Assembly (NCBI GenBank): GCA_024413595.1
Contig: JAKSUC010000028.1
Location: forward strand, 1-41,202
Source of the DNA: Bacteroidales bacterium
Lineage (GTDB): Bacteria > Bacteroidota > Bacteroidia > Bacteroidales > UBA3824
DNA: 41,202 nt
Reading direction: 5' to 3'
Shown here: one piece after another, positions 1 through 6,372 of the stretch
How the letters are laid out: each line of letters starts with the position of its first letter
Numbering within the stretch: position 1 is the stretch's first letter
The notes under the pieces: generated by a model
Database searches by the model: none
What the model was told of the DNA's origin: nothing
Seen by the model: only the letters and a program-made list of their open reading frames with translations
Position numbers and translations under genes: made by a program

Positions 1-44
1 GCCTTAATTTTTTTATCTTTAGGTCGAAAAAATTGTTTTCTCGG

Positions 45-163
45 ACACTAATAATAATAAATAATGTCGCTCGTTTATATTCGCCAAATAAAACCCCGAA
101 AGTTTTTTTGTCAACTTTCGGGGTGTGACTGTGAAATGTGAGGAATTTTCTTATTATTAGTGT
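45..163. repeat. Inverted repeat enclosing a hairpin
   Basis: A 13-base arm at 45-57 (ACACTAATAATAA) is perfectly complementary to 151-163. The pair encloses the GC-rich hairpin at 94-123. The arms are low in complexity, so chance is possible. The position just beyond the first gene's terminator could mark the edge of a small mobile element or only a nested RNA structure. The rest of 1-221 shows no gene. Confidence 0.4.
85..123 (-). terminator. Rho-independent terminator of the 222-932 lipoprotein gene
   Basis: An 11-base perfect stem, CCCCGAAAGTT (94-104) with its complement at 113-123, encloses an 8-base loop. Read on the minus strand it is followed by a T-rich tract, which fits termination of the minus-strand gene that ends at 222. 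On the plus strand no T-run follows. Confidence 0.65.
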
Positions 164-221
164 TAAAAATAATTATTTGAATAAAATCGAAAAAAAAATC
201 TTCTCAACATTTATTATCTGG

Positions 222-932
222 TTAATATTCTATCTTACGTAATTCAACCCAAAAGCTTTTTTGCCATTCATATTCGGTTTGTCCCATATCTCTTATACCT
301 TCATTTATTTCAATAAGGCGTTTGGTCCAATTGCCATTTTCATCATATTCCAAATTTTTGAATGATTTGGTAATTTTGCCTTCTTGTCCTTCTTCGTATG
401 AAGCAATAACTGTTTGTAAAATAAGTTCATTTTTAGTATTATACTCCAAGGTTGATTCTTGCTCAGAAAGATTTATTTCTTTAATATTAATTGGGAAACC
501 ATCTTGATTGTATTTGTATGAGGTTTCGAAATCAAAACCAAAATCACTGCAAAACCATGATAATTTTTCGATTTGGTCATTGCTATTGCGTACACATTTA
601 CCATCTGGATAAAAATCAGAATGTTTAGTTTGTTTACCATCTGCTCCAAATTCTATTGTTTGTTCGCTTTCAGGTCTTGTTCCTTGAGGATTACCATTTT
701 CGTCCGAATAAAATCCGTATGTAACACTTTTCTTTACATTTCCTTTTAGGTCAAATACCTTACCATCAACCATAATAAATGGTTCTGGGTTTTTCTCAGG
801 ATTATTCTGTTCAACTGTTTGATTAGCAATAGAATCTATTTTTGAATCATTTAACTGATTATTTGTGTTTTGAGCGCCACCACAGCTAATAAGTAAACAA
901 GCCACTGCTATTGTAAAATATAGTCTTTTCAT
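222..932 (-). CDS. Lipoprotein with YD-repeat-like segments
   Basis: The protein has 236 residues. It begins with a short basic segment, a hydrophobic stretch and the lipobox LISC (Cys17), so it should be exported and lipid-anchored; side of membrane is not determinable. After a polar Asn/Gln-rich linker come segments such as FGADGKQTKHSDFYPDGK, YKYNQDGFP and LEYDENGNWTKR. This Y-x-D-x-x-G pattern is that of YD/RHS-type beta-strand repeats, common in small Bacteroidota secreted proteins. The gene stands alone, with its own hairpin terminator downstream and a possible promoter at 967-995. I do not recognise a specific family or function. The gene call is firm because of the signal sequence and long open frame; the role is unknown. 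Confidence 0.8.
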   Translation of the reverse strand: MKRLYFTIAVACLLISCGGAQNTNNQLNDSKIDSIANQTVEQNNPEKNPEPFIMVDGKVFDLKGNVKKSVTYGFYSDENGNPQGTRPESEQTIEFGADGKQTKHSDFYPDGKCVRNSNDQIEKLSWFCSDFGFDFETSYKYNQDGFPINIKEINLSEQESTLEYNTKNELILQTVIASYEEGQEGKITKSFKNLEYDENGNWTKRLIEINEGIRDMGQTEYEWQKSFWVELRKIEY

Positions 933-966
933 TTTGTTATATTATAATTATTATTTTATAAATGAA

Positions 967-995
967 CAAAATTAAAAAACATTTATAAAATCAAA
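967..995 (-). promoter_or_regulatory. Possible promoter of the lipoprotein gene
   Basis: Read on the minus strand, TAATTTTG (967-974) fits the Bacteroidota -7 pattern TAnnTTTG. A TTTG (992-995) lies upstream but with a 17-base gap instead of the usual 19 or so. The start codon is 35 bases downstream. The A+T-rich background makes chance matches easy. Confidence 0.35.
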
Positions 996-1057
996 AAAAG
1001 ATTGTCTCTGTTTAATATCATTTATTATTGTCTAATTTTTAGCAACAATACCAATCG

Positions 1058-1237
1058 CTATTCAGACACATAAGCCTTGATGTCGGTGAGATAAAACGTG
1101 CAACCACCCTGTTTGGTAATCACCACCTCAAAATAATTCCTATCCGCCAGCAACTCAATGGAATTAGGACTCTCATTCTCCACCCAATCCACCAACTGCG
1201 GAATTAACTGATATTCAAAGTCATATTTGGTAAGCAT
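1058..1237 (-). CDS. 59-residue protein, third gene of the hipBA operon
   Basis: A small open frame starts with ATG at 1237, 11 bases after the hipA stop codon, on the same strand, and ends with TAG at 1058. The product begins MLTKYDFEYQLIPQLVDWVE and ends TFYLTDIKAYVSE. It is acidic, has no membrane segment or signal peptide, and alternates helix-like and strand-like stretches. Its codon use and raised G+C match hipA and not the A+T-rich neighbours, which supports it as a real gene acquired together with hipBA. Typical HipBA operons have two genes; tripartite HipBST systems exist, but there the small gene (HipS) corresponds to the HipA N-terminal subdomain, and here hipA already carries that part. 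I do not recognise the family. A role as accessory regulator of the HipA kinase is inference. Confidence 0.7.
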   Translation of the reverse strand: MLTKYDFEYQLIPQLVDWVENESPNSIELLADRNYFEVVITKQGGCTFYLTDIKAYVSE

Positions 1238-1248
1238 AGCAAAAAAAA

Positions 1249-2367
1249 TTAGAATTTATACCTCAACAAATCACCGCAATTATCAGTAATCTGCGCAATA
1301 ATCTCTCGGCAACGGCTTTCCTGAATTCGGACCTTTTGACCAACTGTCACAAAATCAGACAGTTTCGGCTTCGACGTTCCATTCACGGAAGTGGCGTGTT
1401 CACCGTTATAGCCGTCAGCACAATGAGTCAGGTCATACGCAGGAGCCAGACGCCAACGGTACTTACCGTCAACACCCTCCACACATATAAAACCGAAATT
1501 CTTGCAATGATCGTCCTTATTATCAGCAAGATAATTAAAAACCATACGGCGAAACATCTCCTCTACGGCCTTATAATCCTGAGTAAGATAGCCCGTCAAC
1601 GACAACAAATTGGCATAATCAAGAACAGGTGTGGAAAGCGACAAGCCAAGCAAGCCTCCTGCCGTGGCCACGTGAATGCGCTCTCCGTCTCCTGAAATAT
1701 CAAACCTATGTGTAGCGAAATACTTACCATTCAACAACTTGAAATCAGGAACTTGAATTCCGCATTTACGTGCAGTCTCATTATAATGAAATTCCTGAAC
1801 TCCCATATCCTTAGGATCGTATGTATGGCGGAATTTCACAAGCCAATGGCCCTGACTATCAGAGAAAACCGCCTTTGGACGGCACCCACCGCTGTTTCCA
1901 CTATTGTACAAAAGCAATCCTGCGTCATCCACGGCCTTTTCCTGAAGAACCTCCAAGGCACGTTGTTGAAGCAAGTCGAAATCAGCGACTTCCACAGCCT
2001 TCAAAATATGGGTCTCGGGCTCATAACACAACGCACCCATACCTCCACCGCCAACAATGCTCAACCTATCCAAAACAGAAAGATCATTATCATCAACTCC
2101 CTGACTCTGAAGAGTTTTATGCAGGAGATAACGGCCATATCCATCAGGAAGACTATCCTCAAAAATGCCGAAATTACCAGCCAACGGATTAGGTTTTGCG
2201 ACAAACACTCCAGGCTTCAACGGCAATTCCAACGGAGAAATAGAGAATCCATCAGACAACCATTGACTATTGTATTCAAAAGCGCACAAACGGCTATTAG
2301 GAGTAAGGGACAACCTGCCCACCACCCTACCGTGATATTTCACCAAAAGTTTTTCGATAGATTTCAT
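1249..2367 (-). CDS. hipA: HipA-family serine/threonine kinase toxin
   Basis: The 372-residue protein has the two-part HipA layout: an N-terminal subdomain (about 1-110, with KYHGRVVGRLS and EDSLPDGYGRYLL) and the C-terminal kinase core. Visible motifs are the glycine-rich NSGGCRPKA loop (158-166), the catalytic segment ADNKDDHCKNFGF (281-293) and the metal-binding LAPAYDLT (307-314). E. coli HipA inactivates glutamyl-tRNA synthetase by phosphorylation and causes growth arrest; the target here is unknown. It is shorter than E. coli HipA (440) but within the family range. The ATG overlaps the hipB stop (ATGA at 2364-2367), so antitoxin and toxin are translationally coupled. The gene is much richer in G+C than the genes right of 8800, suggesting transfer. 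All key motifs are intact, so it is probably active. It could also be a phage-responsive kinase module instead of a persistence factor. Confidence 0.92.
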   Translation of the reverse strand: MKSIEKLLVKYHGRVVGRLSLTPNSRLCAFEYNSQWLSDGFSISPLELPLKPGVFVAKPNPLAGNFGIFEDSLPDGYGRYLLHKTLQSQGVDDNDLSVLDRLSIVGGGGMGALCYEPETHILKAVEVADFDLLQQRALEVLQEKAVDDAGLLLYNSGNSGGCRPKAVFSDSQGHWLVKFRHTYDPKDMGVQEFHYNETARKCGIQVPDFKLLNGKYFATHRFDISGDGERIHVATAGGLLGLSLSTPVLDYANLLSLTGYLTQDYKAVEEMFRRMVFNYLADNKDDHCKNFGFICVEGVDGKYRWRLAPAYDLTHCADGYNGEHATSVNGTSKPKLSDFVTVGQKVRIQESRCREIIAQITDNCGDLLRYKF

Positions 2368-2699
2368 TTCTTAGTAGCCCGTTTTTTATTGAGATTTCTT
2401 TTTATCTGAAGCATTTCATCCATTGTCTGATACTTCTGAGTCTTGAAAATATTCTTAATGTCGGAAGTATAGCCAACGGCCATAGCAATCTTTATGAGGT
2501 TCTGAAGCGAGACAAGTCCCTTCTGCTCGAACCTCGCGATATTCGACAACGGCACCTGCGACATCTCCGCCACCTGTTCACGGGTAAGATTTTTCTCAAT
2601 CCTCCGCCTCCTGAAATCATTAGCAATCTCCATCGCCACATCATCAGGATTGTCAATTGTATATTGCTCCAGAAGTGCTAATATATTGTTAGTATCCAT
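2364..2699 (-). CDS. hipB: HipB-like XRE-family antitoxin and repressor
   Basis: The protein has 111 residues. A helix-turn-helix of the XRE/Cro type covers about residues 31-80, with NLTREQVAEMSQVPLSNIAR as recognition unit followed by FEQKG and LQNLIKIAMAVG. The C-terminal tail is basic (NLNKKRATKK). It is first in the operon, immediately upstream of hipA and overlapping it by 4 bases. HipB proteins bind operators in their own promoter and hold HipA inactive. A perfect 12-base palindrome (2719-2730) near the predicted transcription start is a candidate operator. The N-terminal segment before the HTH (about 30 acidic residues, including DNPDDVAMEIANDFRRRR) is of the sort seen in Bacteroidota HipB-like regulators. 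Confidence 0.88.
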   Translation of the reverse strand: MDTNNILALLEQYTIDNPDDVAMEIANDFRRRRIEKNLTREQVAEMSQVPLSNIARFEQKGLVSLQNLIKIAMAVGYTSDIKNIFKTQKYQTMDEMLQIKRNLNKKRATKK

Positions 2700-2718
2700 A
2701 AAGAATCGCCTTTAATTA

Positions 2719-2765
2719 ATAATATATTATCAGTTGCAAAGATAACAAAAATATTGGAAAAGCAA
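2719..2765 (-). promoter_or_regulatory. hipB promoter with candidate operator palindrome
   Basis: On the minus strand, TATCTTTG (2737-2744) matches the -7 pattern TAnnTTTG exactly and TTG (2763-2765) lies 18 bases upstream. Near the expected transcription start lies the perfect palindrome ATAATATATTAT (2719-2730). The arrangement suits autorepression by HipB. The promoter overlaps nothing essential of the upstream rloB-like gene, which ends at 2784. Confidence 0.55.
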
Positions 2766-2783
2766 GGGATTTTTGGGTGGAGA

Positions 2784-3554
2784 TTACAGATTTCCTACCT
2801 CTTCCTCGCTCAAACCTGTCATCGAGATAATTTGCGAAACAGGAAGTTTGTCGGCTTTCATTTGTCGGGCTACAGAAATTGTATCGAAAACCTTCCAAAC
2901 GTAAGAATAGGATTGCTCGTCGATAATGCCGTCCTGCAATGCCTTTTCGATATTTACGCGTGAAAGTTTTATAGCCTTTCCAAGTTTGCCGTCAGCACAA
3001 AGTTCAGCAACCCACTGTGGATTACTTAGTTGTGTGGAATTTTTGCTATAATCGGGGATATATTTCTTCAGGCGCTTTATGGTATCGTCGCAAGTTTTGA
3101 GTAGATTTTTATAATTCTCGAAATGCAACAAAAACCAATACTCAAATGAAGGCATTGAAATACAGATTTCTACGGACCCATTACGAATGTAATCCTTTAT
3201 GGATTTCAAGAAATCCTGATAATGCTTTTGGTTCGTTTTATCAAATTTTATGGTATCGAAATCAAAGACACAGAAAACCTTGGCATTGGGCGAATTGCGC
3301 AAAATAGACTTGATAATCTTTGGAAAATCATTGTGATATCCGCTCTCGTTTCCGAAATATTTTGGCTCAATCTCAAATTTGTAATAGGTAAGGCGAGTCA
3401 AATGGCGGAAATACCAAAGTTCGGTACTCTCGCCACCACTTATTATGAAATTCTGACTCCTTGGGTCACGGGATCCATTGAAGTAATTACCACCTTTACC
3501 TTTCCCAAAATATTCATTTTGTTTTGGAGTCCGCTTGATTCGTTCCTTTCCCAT
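2784..3554 (-). CDS. rloB: RloB-like (AbiLii-like) TOPRIM-type defence protein
   Basis: The 256-residue protein shows RloB-family features: a basic, Gly-rich N-terminus, then GGESTELWYF (40-49) with the early acidic residues, VFCVFDFDTIKFD (93-105) with paired Asp98 and Asp100, and PSFEYWFLLHF (135-145). The spacing of the Glu and Asp-x-Asp motifs is that of a TOPRIM-like metal-binding fold, suggesting nucleic-acid cleavage or nicking. RloB was named from genes linked to type I restriction loci, and the RloB domain also occurs in AbiLii of the lactococcal AbiL abortive-infection system. The start lies 2 bases after the stop of the ATPase gene upstream, so the two are co-translated. The family assignment is fairly sure; the biochemical activity is inference. 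Confidence 0.85.
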   Translation of the reverse strand: MGKERIKRTPKQNEYFGKGKGGNYFNGSRDPRSQNFIISGGESTELWYFRHLTRLTYYKFEIEPKYFGNESGYHNDFPKIIKSILRNSPNAKVFCVFDFDTIKFDKTNQKHYQDFLKSIKDYIRNGSVEICISMPSFEYWFLLHFENYKNLLKTCDDTIKRLKKYIPDYSKNSTQLSNPQWVAELCADGKLGKAIKLSRVNIEKALQDGIIDEQSYSYVWKVFDTISVARQMKADKLPVSQIISMTGLSEEEVGNL

Positions 3555-3556
3555 AC

Positions 3557-4744
3557 TTATCGATTATTAAGTGTTGCGCCAAACACACCAAGACGGTACG
3601 CGTCTCTTATTGAGGAGATTCTATTAAGTCCCTTGAAATCAATCAACTGATACAAATCAGTGCTTCCGTCTTCTAGTTTTTCTGTAAACCAGAACGAGTC
3701 TTTCCTAAGCAACTTATCATTAAGATCCAGCAAACCATCGTTATGAGTAGTGATAATCAACTGAGACTGAACACCTTCTATCTTGAGAAAATCAAACAAC
3801 AACTTCTCTACAAGCAAAGGATGAAGCGAAGTCTCGATTTCATCTACAGAAACAATTCCAGGATTGGCCATTATATCGAAAATTGCAGATTCCAAGCCGA
3901 GAATACGTTTAGTTCCAGTGGATTGGCTTGCGTCATCTAATCTATAAGTTTCGAAACCTCTTTCGTTCCTAACATTATGAGAAAAAACAATCTCACGCTC
4001 TTGCTTCTTCAAGATGATATCCGAAATATTGAAATCCGCCTCCTTGGCAAAATTCAACAAATAATCTTTGATACCGTCCTTATCCTCAATTTGTCTGACA
4101 GCATAGTTAAACATTTGAGTATTAGGCTTTATGACAGATAGTAGAGAATCCTTGAACCATTCCCGAGCCTTGTCGAAACAGCCGAAATTTCCATTAACTT
4201 TTTTCCGTGAAGCAAATACCGACATATTCCTGATACAGTTTCCACACAGCAAATCCCTTTGAGCCTTTGAGATACCAAGACTCGAATTAAACTTGATAAC
4301 AGTACTGCCGTCCACAGAAGTTCTATCGAAAATGGTTGTAGGACGATTGGTCTCATAAAAGGAAAGCGATTCTTGCTTAACTTCCACAGAATCAATCAAC
4401 AAATGGTACGCATAACGTTTTTGCTCCACCCAAAATATAATATTGAATTCGGAGGGCTCAGACGGACAATCCTTATCAAGCAAAAACGGGACAACTTTGG
4501 TTCCGTCGTCTATATCAATATCGTTATCCAGCACAAAAGACCTCAGGAAATCAATAACACTCAACAAGTTAGACTTTCCCGAAGCATTATAACCGTAAAC
4601 CACGGCCATACGCAACAATCTAACGCCATTAGGCATTTCAACCACCTGACTCTGCTCCGCAAAATTATCCCTCGAAGCCCTGAAACTAAAAACACTCTCG
4701 CCCTTGAACGACAAGAAATTCCTAACCTTGATCTCCTCAATCAT
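3557..4744 (-). CDS. rloA: RloA-like (AbiLi-like) AAA ATPase
   Basis: With ATG at 4744 the protein has 395 residues; an in-frame TTG at 4750 is less likely. It begins MIEEIKVRNFLSFKG, the usual opening of SMC/RecF-like overcoming-lysogenisation-type ATPases, followed by Walker A GYNASGKSNLL (51-61). A central variable region follows, then Walker B IVSVDEIETSLHP and the switch-histidine segment QLIITTHNDGLLDL. It ends just before the rloB-like gene, a fixed pairing for RloA/RloB and AbiL systems in which the ATPase probably senses infection and licenses the TOPRIM-like partner. No restriction-modification genes are visible in the window, so this copy is not linked to a type I locus here. Codon use is mixed and somewhat richer in G+C than the host genes. 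Confidence 0.87.
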   Translation of the reverse strand: MIEEIKVRNFLSFKGESVFSFRASRDNFAEQSQVVEMPNGVRLLRMAVVYGYNASGKSNLLSVIDFLRSFVLDNDIDIDDGTKVVPFLLDKDCPSEPSEFNIIFWVEQKRYAYHLLIDSVEVKQESLSFYETNRPTTIFDRTSVDGSTVIKFNSSLGISKAQRDLLCGNCIRNMSVFASRKKVNGNFGCFDKAREWFKDSLLSVIKPNTQMFNYAVRQIEDKDGIKDYLLNFAKEADFNISDIILKKQEREIVFSHNVRNERGFETYRLDDASQSTGTKRILGLESAIFDIMANPGIVSVDEIETSLHPLLVEKLLFDFLKIEGVQSQLIITTHNDGLLDLNDKLLRKDSFWFTEKLEDGSTDLYQLIDFKGLNRISSIRDAYRLGVFGATLNNR

Positions 4745-4771
4745 CTTCAATCAACTTTAAATTAAACACCG

Positions 4772-4779
4772 CAAATATA
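4772..4779 (-). promoter_or_regulatory. -7 element of the rloAB promoter
   Basis: TATATTTG on the minus strand matches TAnnTTTG and lies 28 bases from the rloA-like ATG at 4744. No TTG is seen at the proper distance upstream, so this rests on the -7 element alone. It would let rloAB be transcribed independently of the kinase/nuclease pair. Confidence 0.4.
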
Positions 4780-4872
4780 TTAATTTATTTTCAATTTTTG
4801 CAGATTTTATGCAGAAATTAGAAACAAAATCAAAGAATTATAAAAATTGAACAATTCACCGTAACGTTCTTT

Positions 4873-6372
4873 TTATATACTATTGCTTTCATATCGCTCA
4901 GAAAACACATCAGTATTATCTCCAATTATACAATTCTCCTCAATTATATTCTCGAGTTTTCCGTCAAGGAAAGCGCCAAAAACATCTAATTCATCACAAT
5001 ATTGAATTTTTGCATCTATTACTCTTTGTTTCATTTCAATATACGAAACTAATGAATCTTCATCATTGCAAAAATCTGCAAAAACCATCAAATCACCTAA
5101 GGAAATATGCCAAATATCTTTATATTCTTTTCTAACCCAACCCATTTCAATAATTTTATCAACATCATTCATAAGCATTGAATATTGCTGAAATGTAACT
5201 ATTATTTTAATTAGTTTCTTGTTCTTAACACAGACACTTCCATTGTTTTGTAAATAAAATATTGGACTTTCTGTTTCGTTAAGATATTGTTCCTCTCGAA
5301 CAATCTGAGAAACCGCATCACCAACAGATATTTTATATCTATCAACAAACCCATTAAACTTTACTTTATTGGACAAACTTTGCTGACTAGCCTTGACTTC
5401 AATAAGATAAAAATACTTATCGGAAATACCGATTATGTCTGTTTCAACTCTATTTCCATTATCATAATAGAAGACATTGGAATGAAAAGGCACATTGGGG
5501 CATATTCTTTCAAACAATTTCAGAACCTTGCTCTCTACATAAGCATCACGTTTCTTACCTGAAACATTAAATCTCTTGCTCACCAAACTCAACAAATTCC
5601 TTTTCAATATCAAAGGACTAAACAAATAGTAATGTGCATTATACTTAATAAAAGGCTTATCTAAATACTCAAAACCATTAAGGAATAGTCCTGCAAACCT
5701 ACCATTCATAAAATTTCTATTAGATCCAAGATTTGTAGAAAAGTCTTCCAATATTTTTTGTTCAAACTCATCATTAGTATAAACAACAAACGACTTACAG
5801 GAACCCTGATAAACAATATCATCATAAGTCTTTCTCAAAAAATCAACAAAAGACTTATATTCTCCGTTTATAACTAAGTCGTTATTAGAATTAAACTTAA
5901 CTAATTCCTCACAAATTTCGTAGAGATGAACAAGATACATTTCGCCTCTAATATTTATTGTATTTAAATGGATCTGCCATAAAAGGTCTTTAGAAACTTC
6001 ATCATTAGAAAGAGGCAAATCCAAGTATGAATTATACTCTATTGCATTTTTTAGTTTCTGCCACAACAAATTTACTACGTCAAGTGTTGGAGTTTTTCCT
6101 TTGCTATCCCCTACGGACAACCCGAAATTAATAGCATATTCCATAACTATTTCAGGACAAACCTCATTGTCTAGATAATAACCTCCTTTCAGCAAAGAGT
6201 AACATTTCATTCCTAACATCGATAACAAATCAACAACATCAAATTCAAGAAAACAATCCCTAATTTGACATATCATTTGAGAAAGGTCATTTTGAAACTT
6301 CTCCTTATCATCAATAAACGAACTCATTAAAGATAACATTCTACCATTAAACATATCAAAAATTCCAATCAT
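4873..6372 (-). CDS. PD-(D/E)XK nuclease-like protein, partner of the Sel1 kinase
   Basis: The protein has 499 residues and no recognised full-length family. The N-terminal part (1-260) is mainly helical and Leu/Asn-rich. Residues 275-365 carry the order of a restriction-like fold: Glu280 in YVESKV, ETD (310-312) ending a strand, EVK (325-327) in KYFYLIEVKAS, then a helix with QIVREEQ (357-363). This E...D...ExK...Q arrangement is typical of Mg-dependent PD-(D/E)XK nucleases. The C-terminal part (380-499) is mixed and acidic. The ATG at 6372 lies inside the end of the kinase gene (17-base overlap); a second ATG at 6354 lies one base after the kinase stop. Either way the two genes are translationally coupled. 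Composition is A+T-rich with rare-codon use unlike the 5' half of the kinase gene. Function as a defence effector is inference. Confidence 0.78.
   Translation of the reverse strand: MIGIFDMFNGRMLSLMSSFIDDKEKFQNDLSQMICQIRDCFLEFDVVDLLSMLGMKCYSLLKGGYYLDNEVCPEIVMEYAINFGLSVGDSKGKTPTLDVVNLLWQKLKNAIEYNSYLDLPLSNDEVSKDLLWQIHLNTINIRGEMYLVHLYEICEELVKFNSNNDLVINGEYKSFVDFLRKTYDDIVYQGSCKSFVVYTNDEFEQKILEDFSTNLGSNRNFMNGRFAGLFLNGFEYLDKPFIKYNAHYYLFSPLILKRNLLSLVSKRFNVSGKKRDAYVESKVLKLFERICPNVPFHSNVFYYDNGNRVETDIIGISDKYFYLIEVKASQQSLSNKVKFNGFVDRYKISVGDAVSQIVREEQYLNETESPIFYLQNNGSVCVKNKKLIKIIVTFQQYSMLMNDVDKIIEMGWVRKEYKDIWHISLGDLMVFADFCNDEDSLVSYIEMKQRVIDAKIQYCDELDVFGAFLDGKLENIIEENCIIGDNTDVFSERYESNSI

Noticed and set aside
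1336..2409. Plus-strand open frames opposite hipA
   Set aside because: They are the reverse of a well-supported hipA gene with intact motifs; their translations are low in complexity and lack domains.
4745..4750. TTG start two codons upstream of the rloA-like ATG
   Set aside because: The sequence at 4748-4750 gives TTG on the minus strand. The ATG at 4744 gives the typical MIEEIKVRNF opening.
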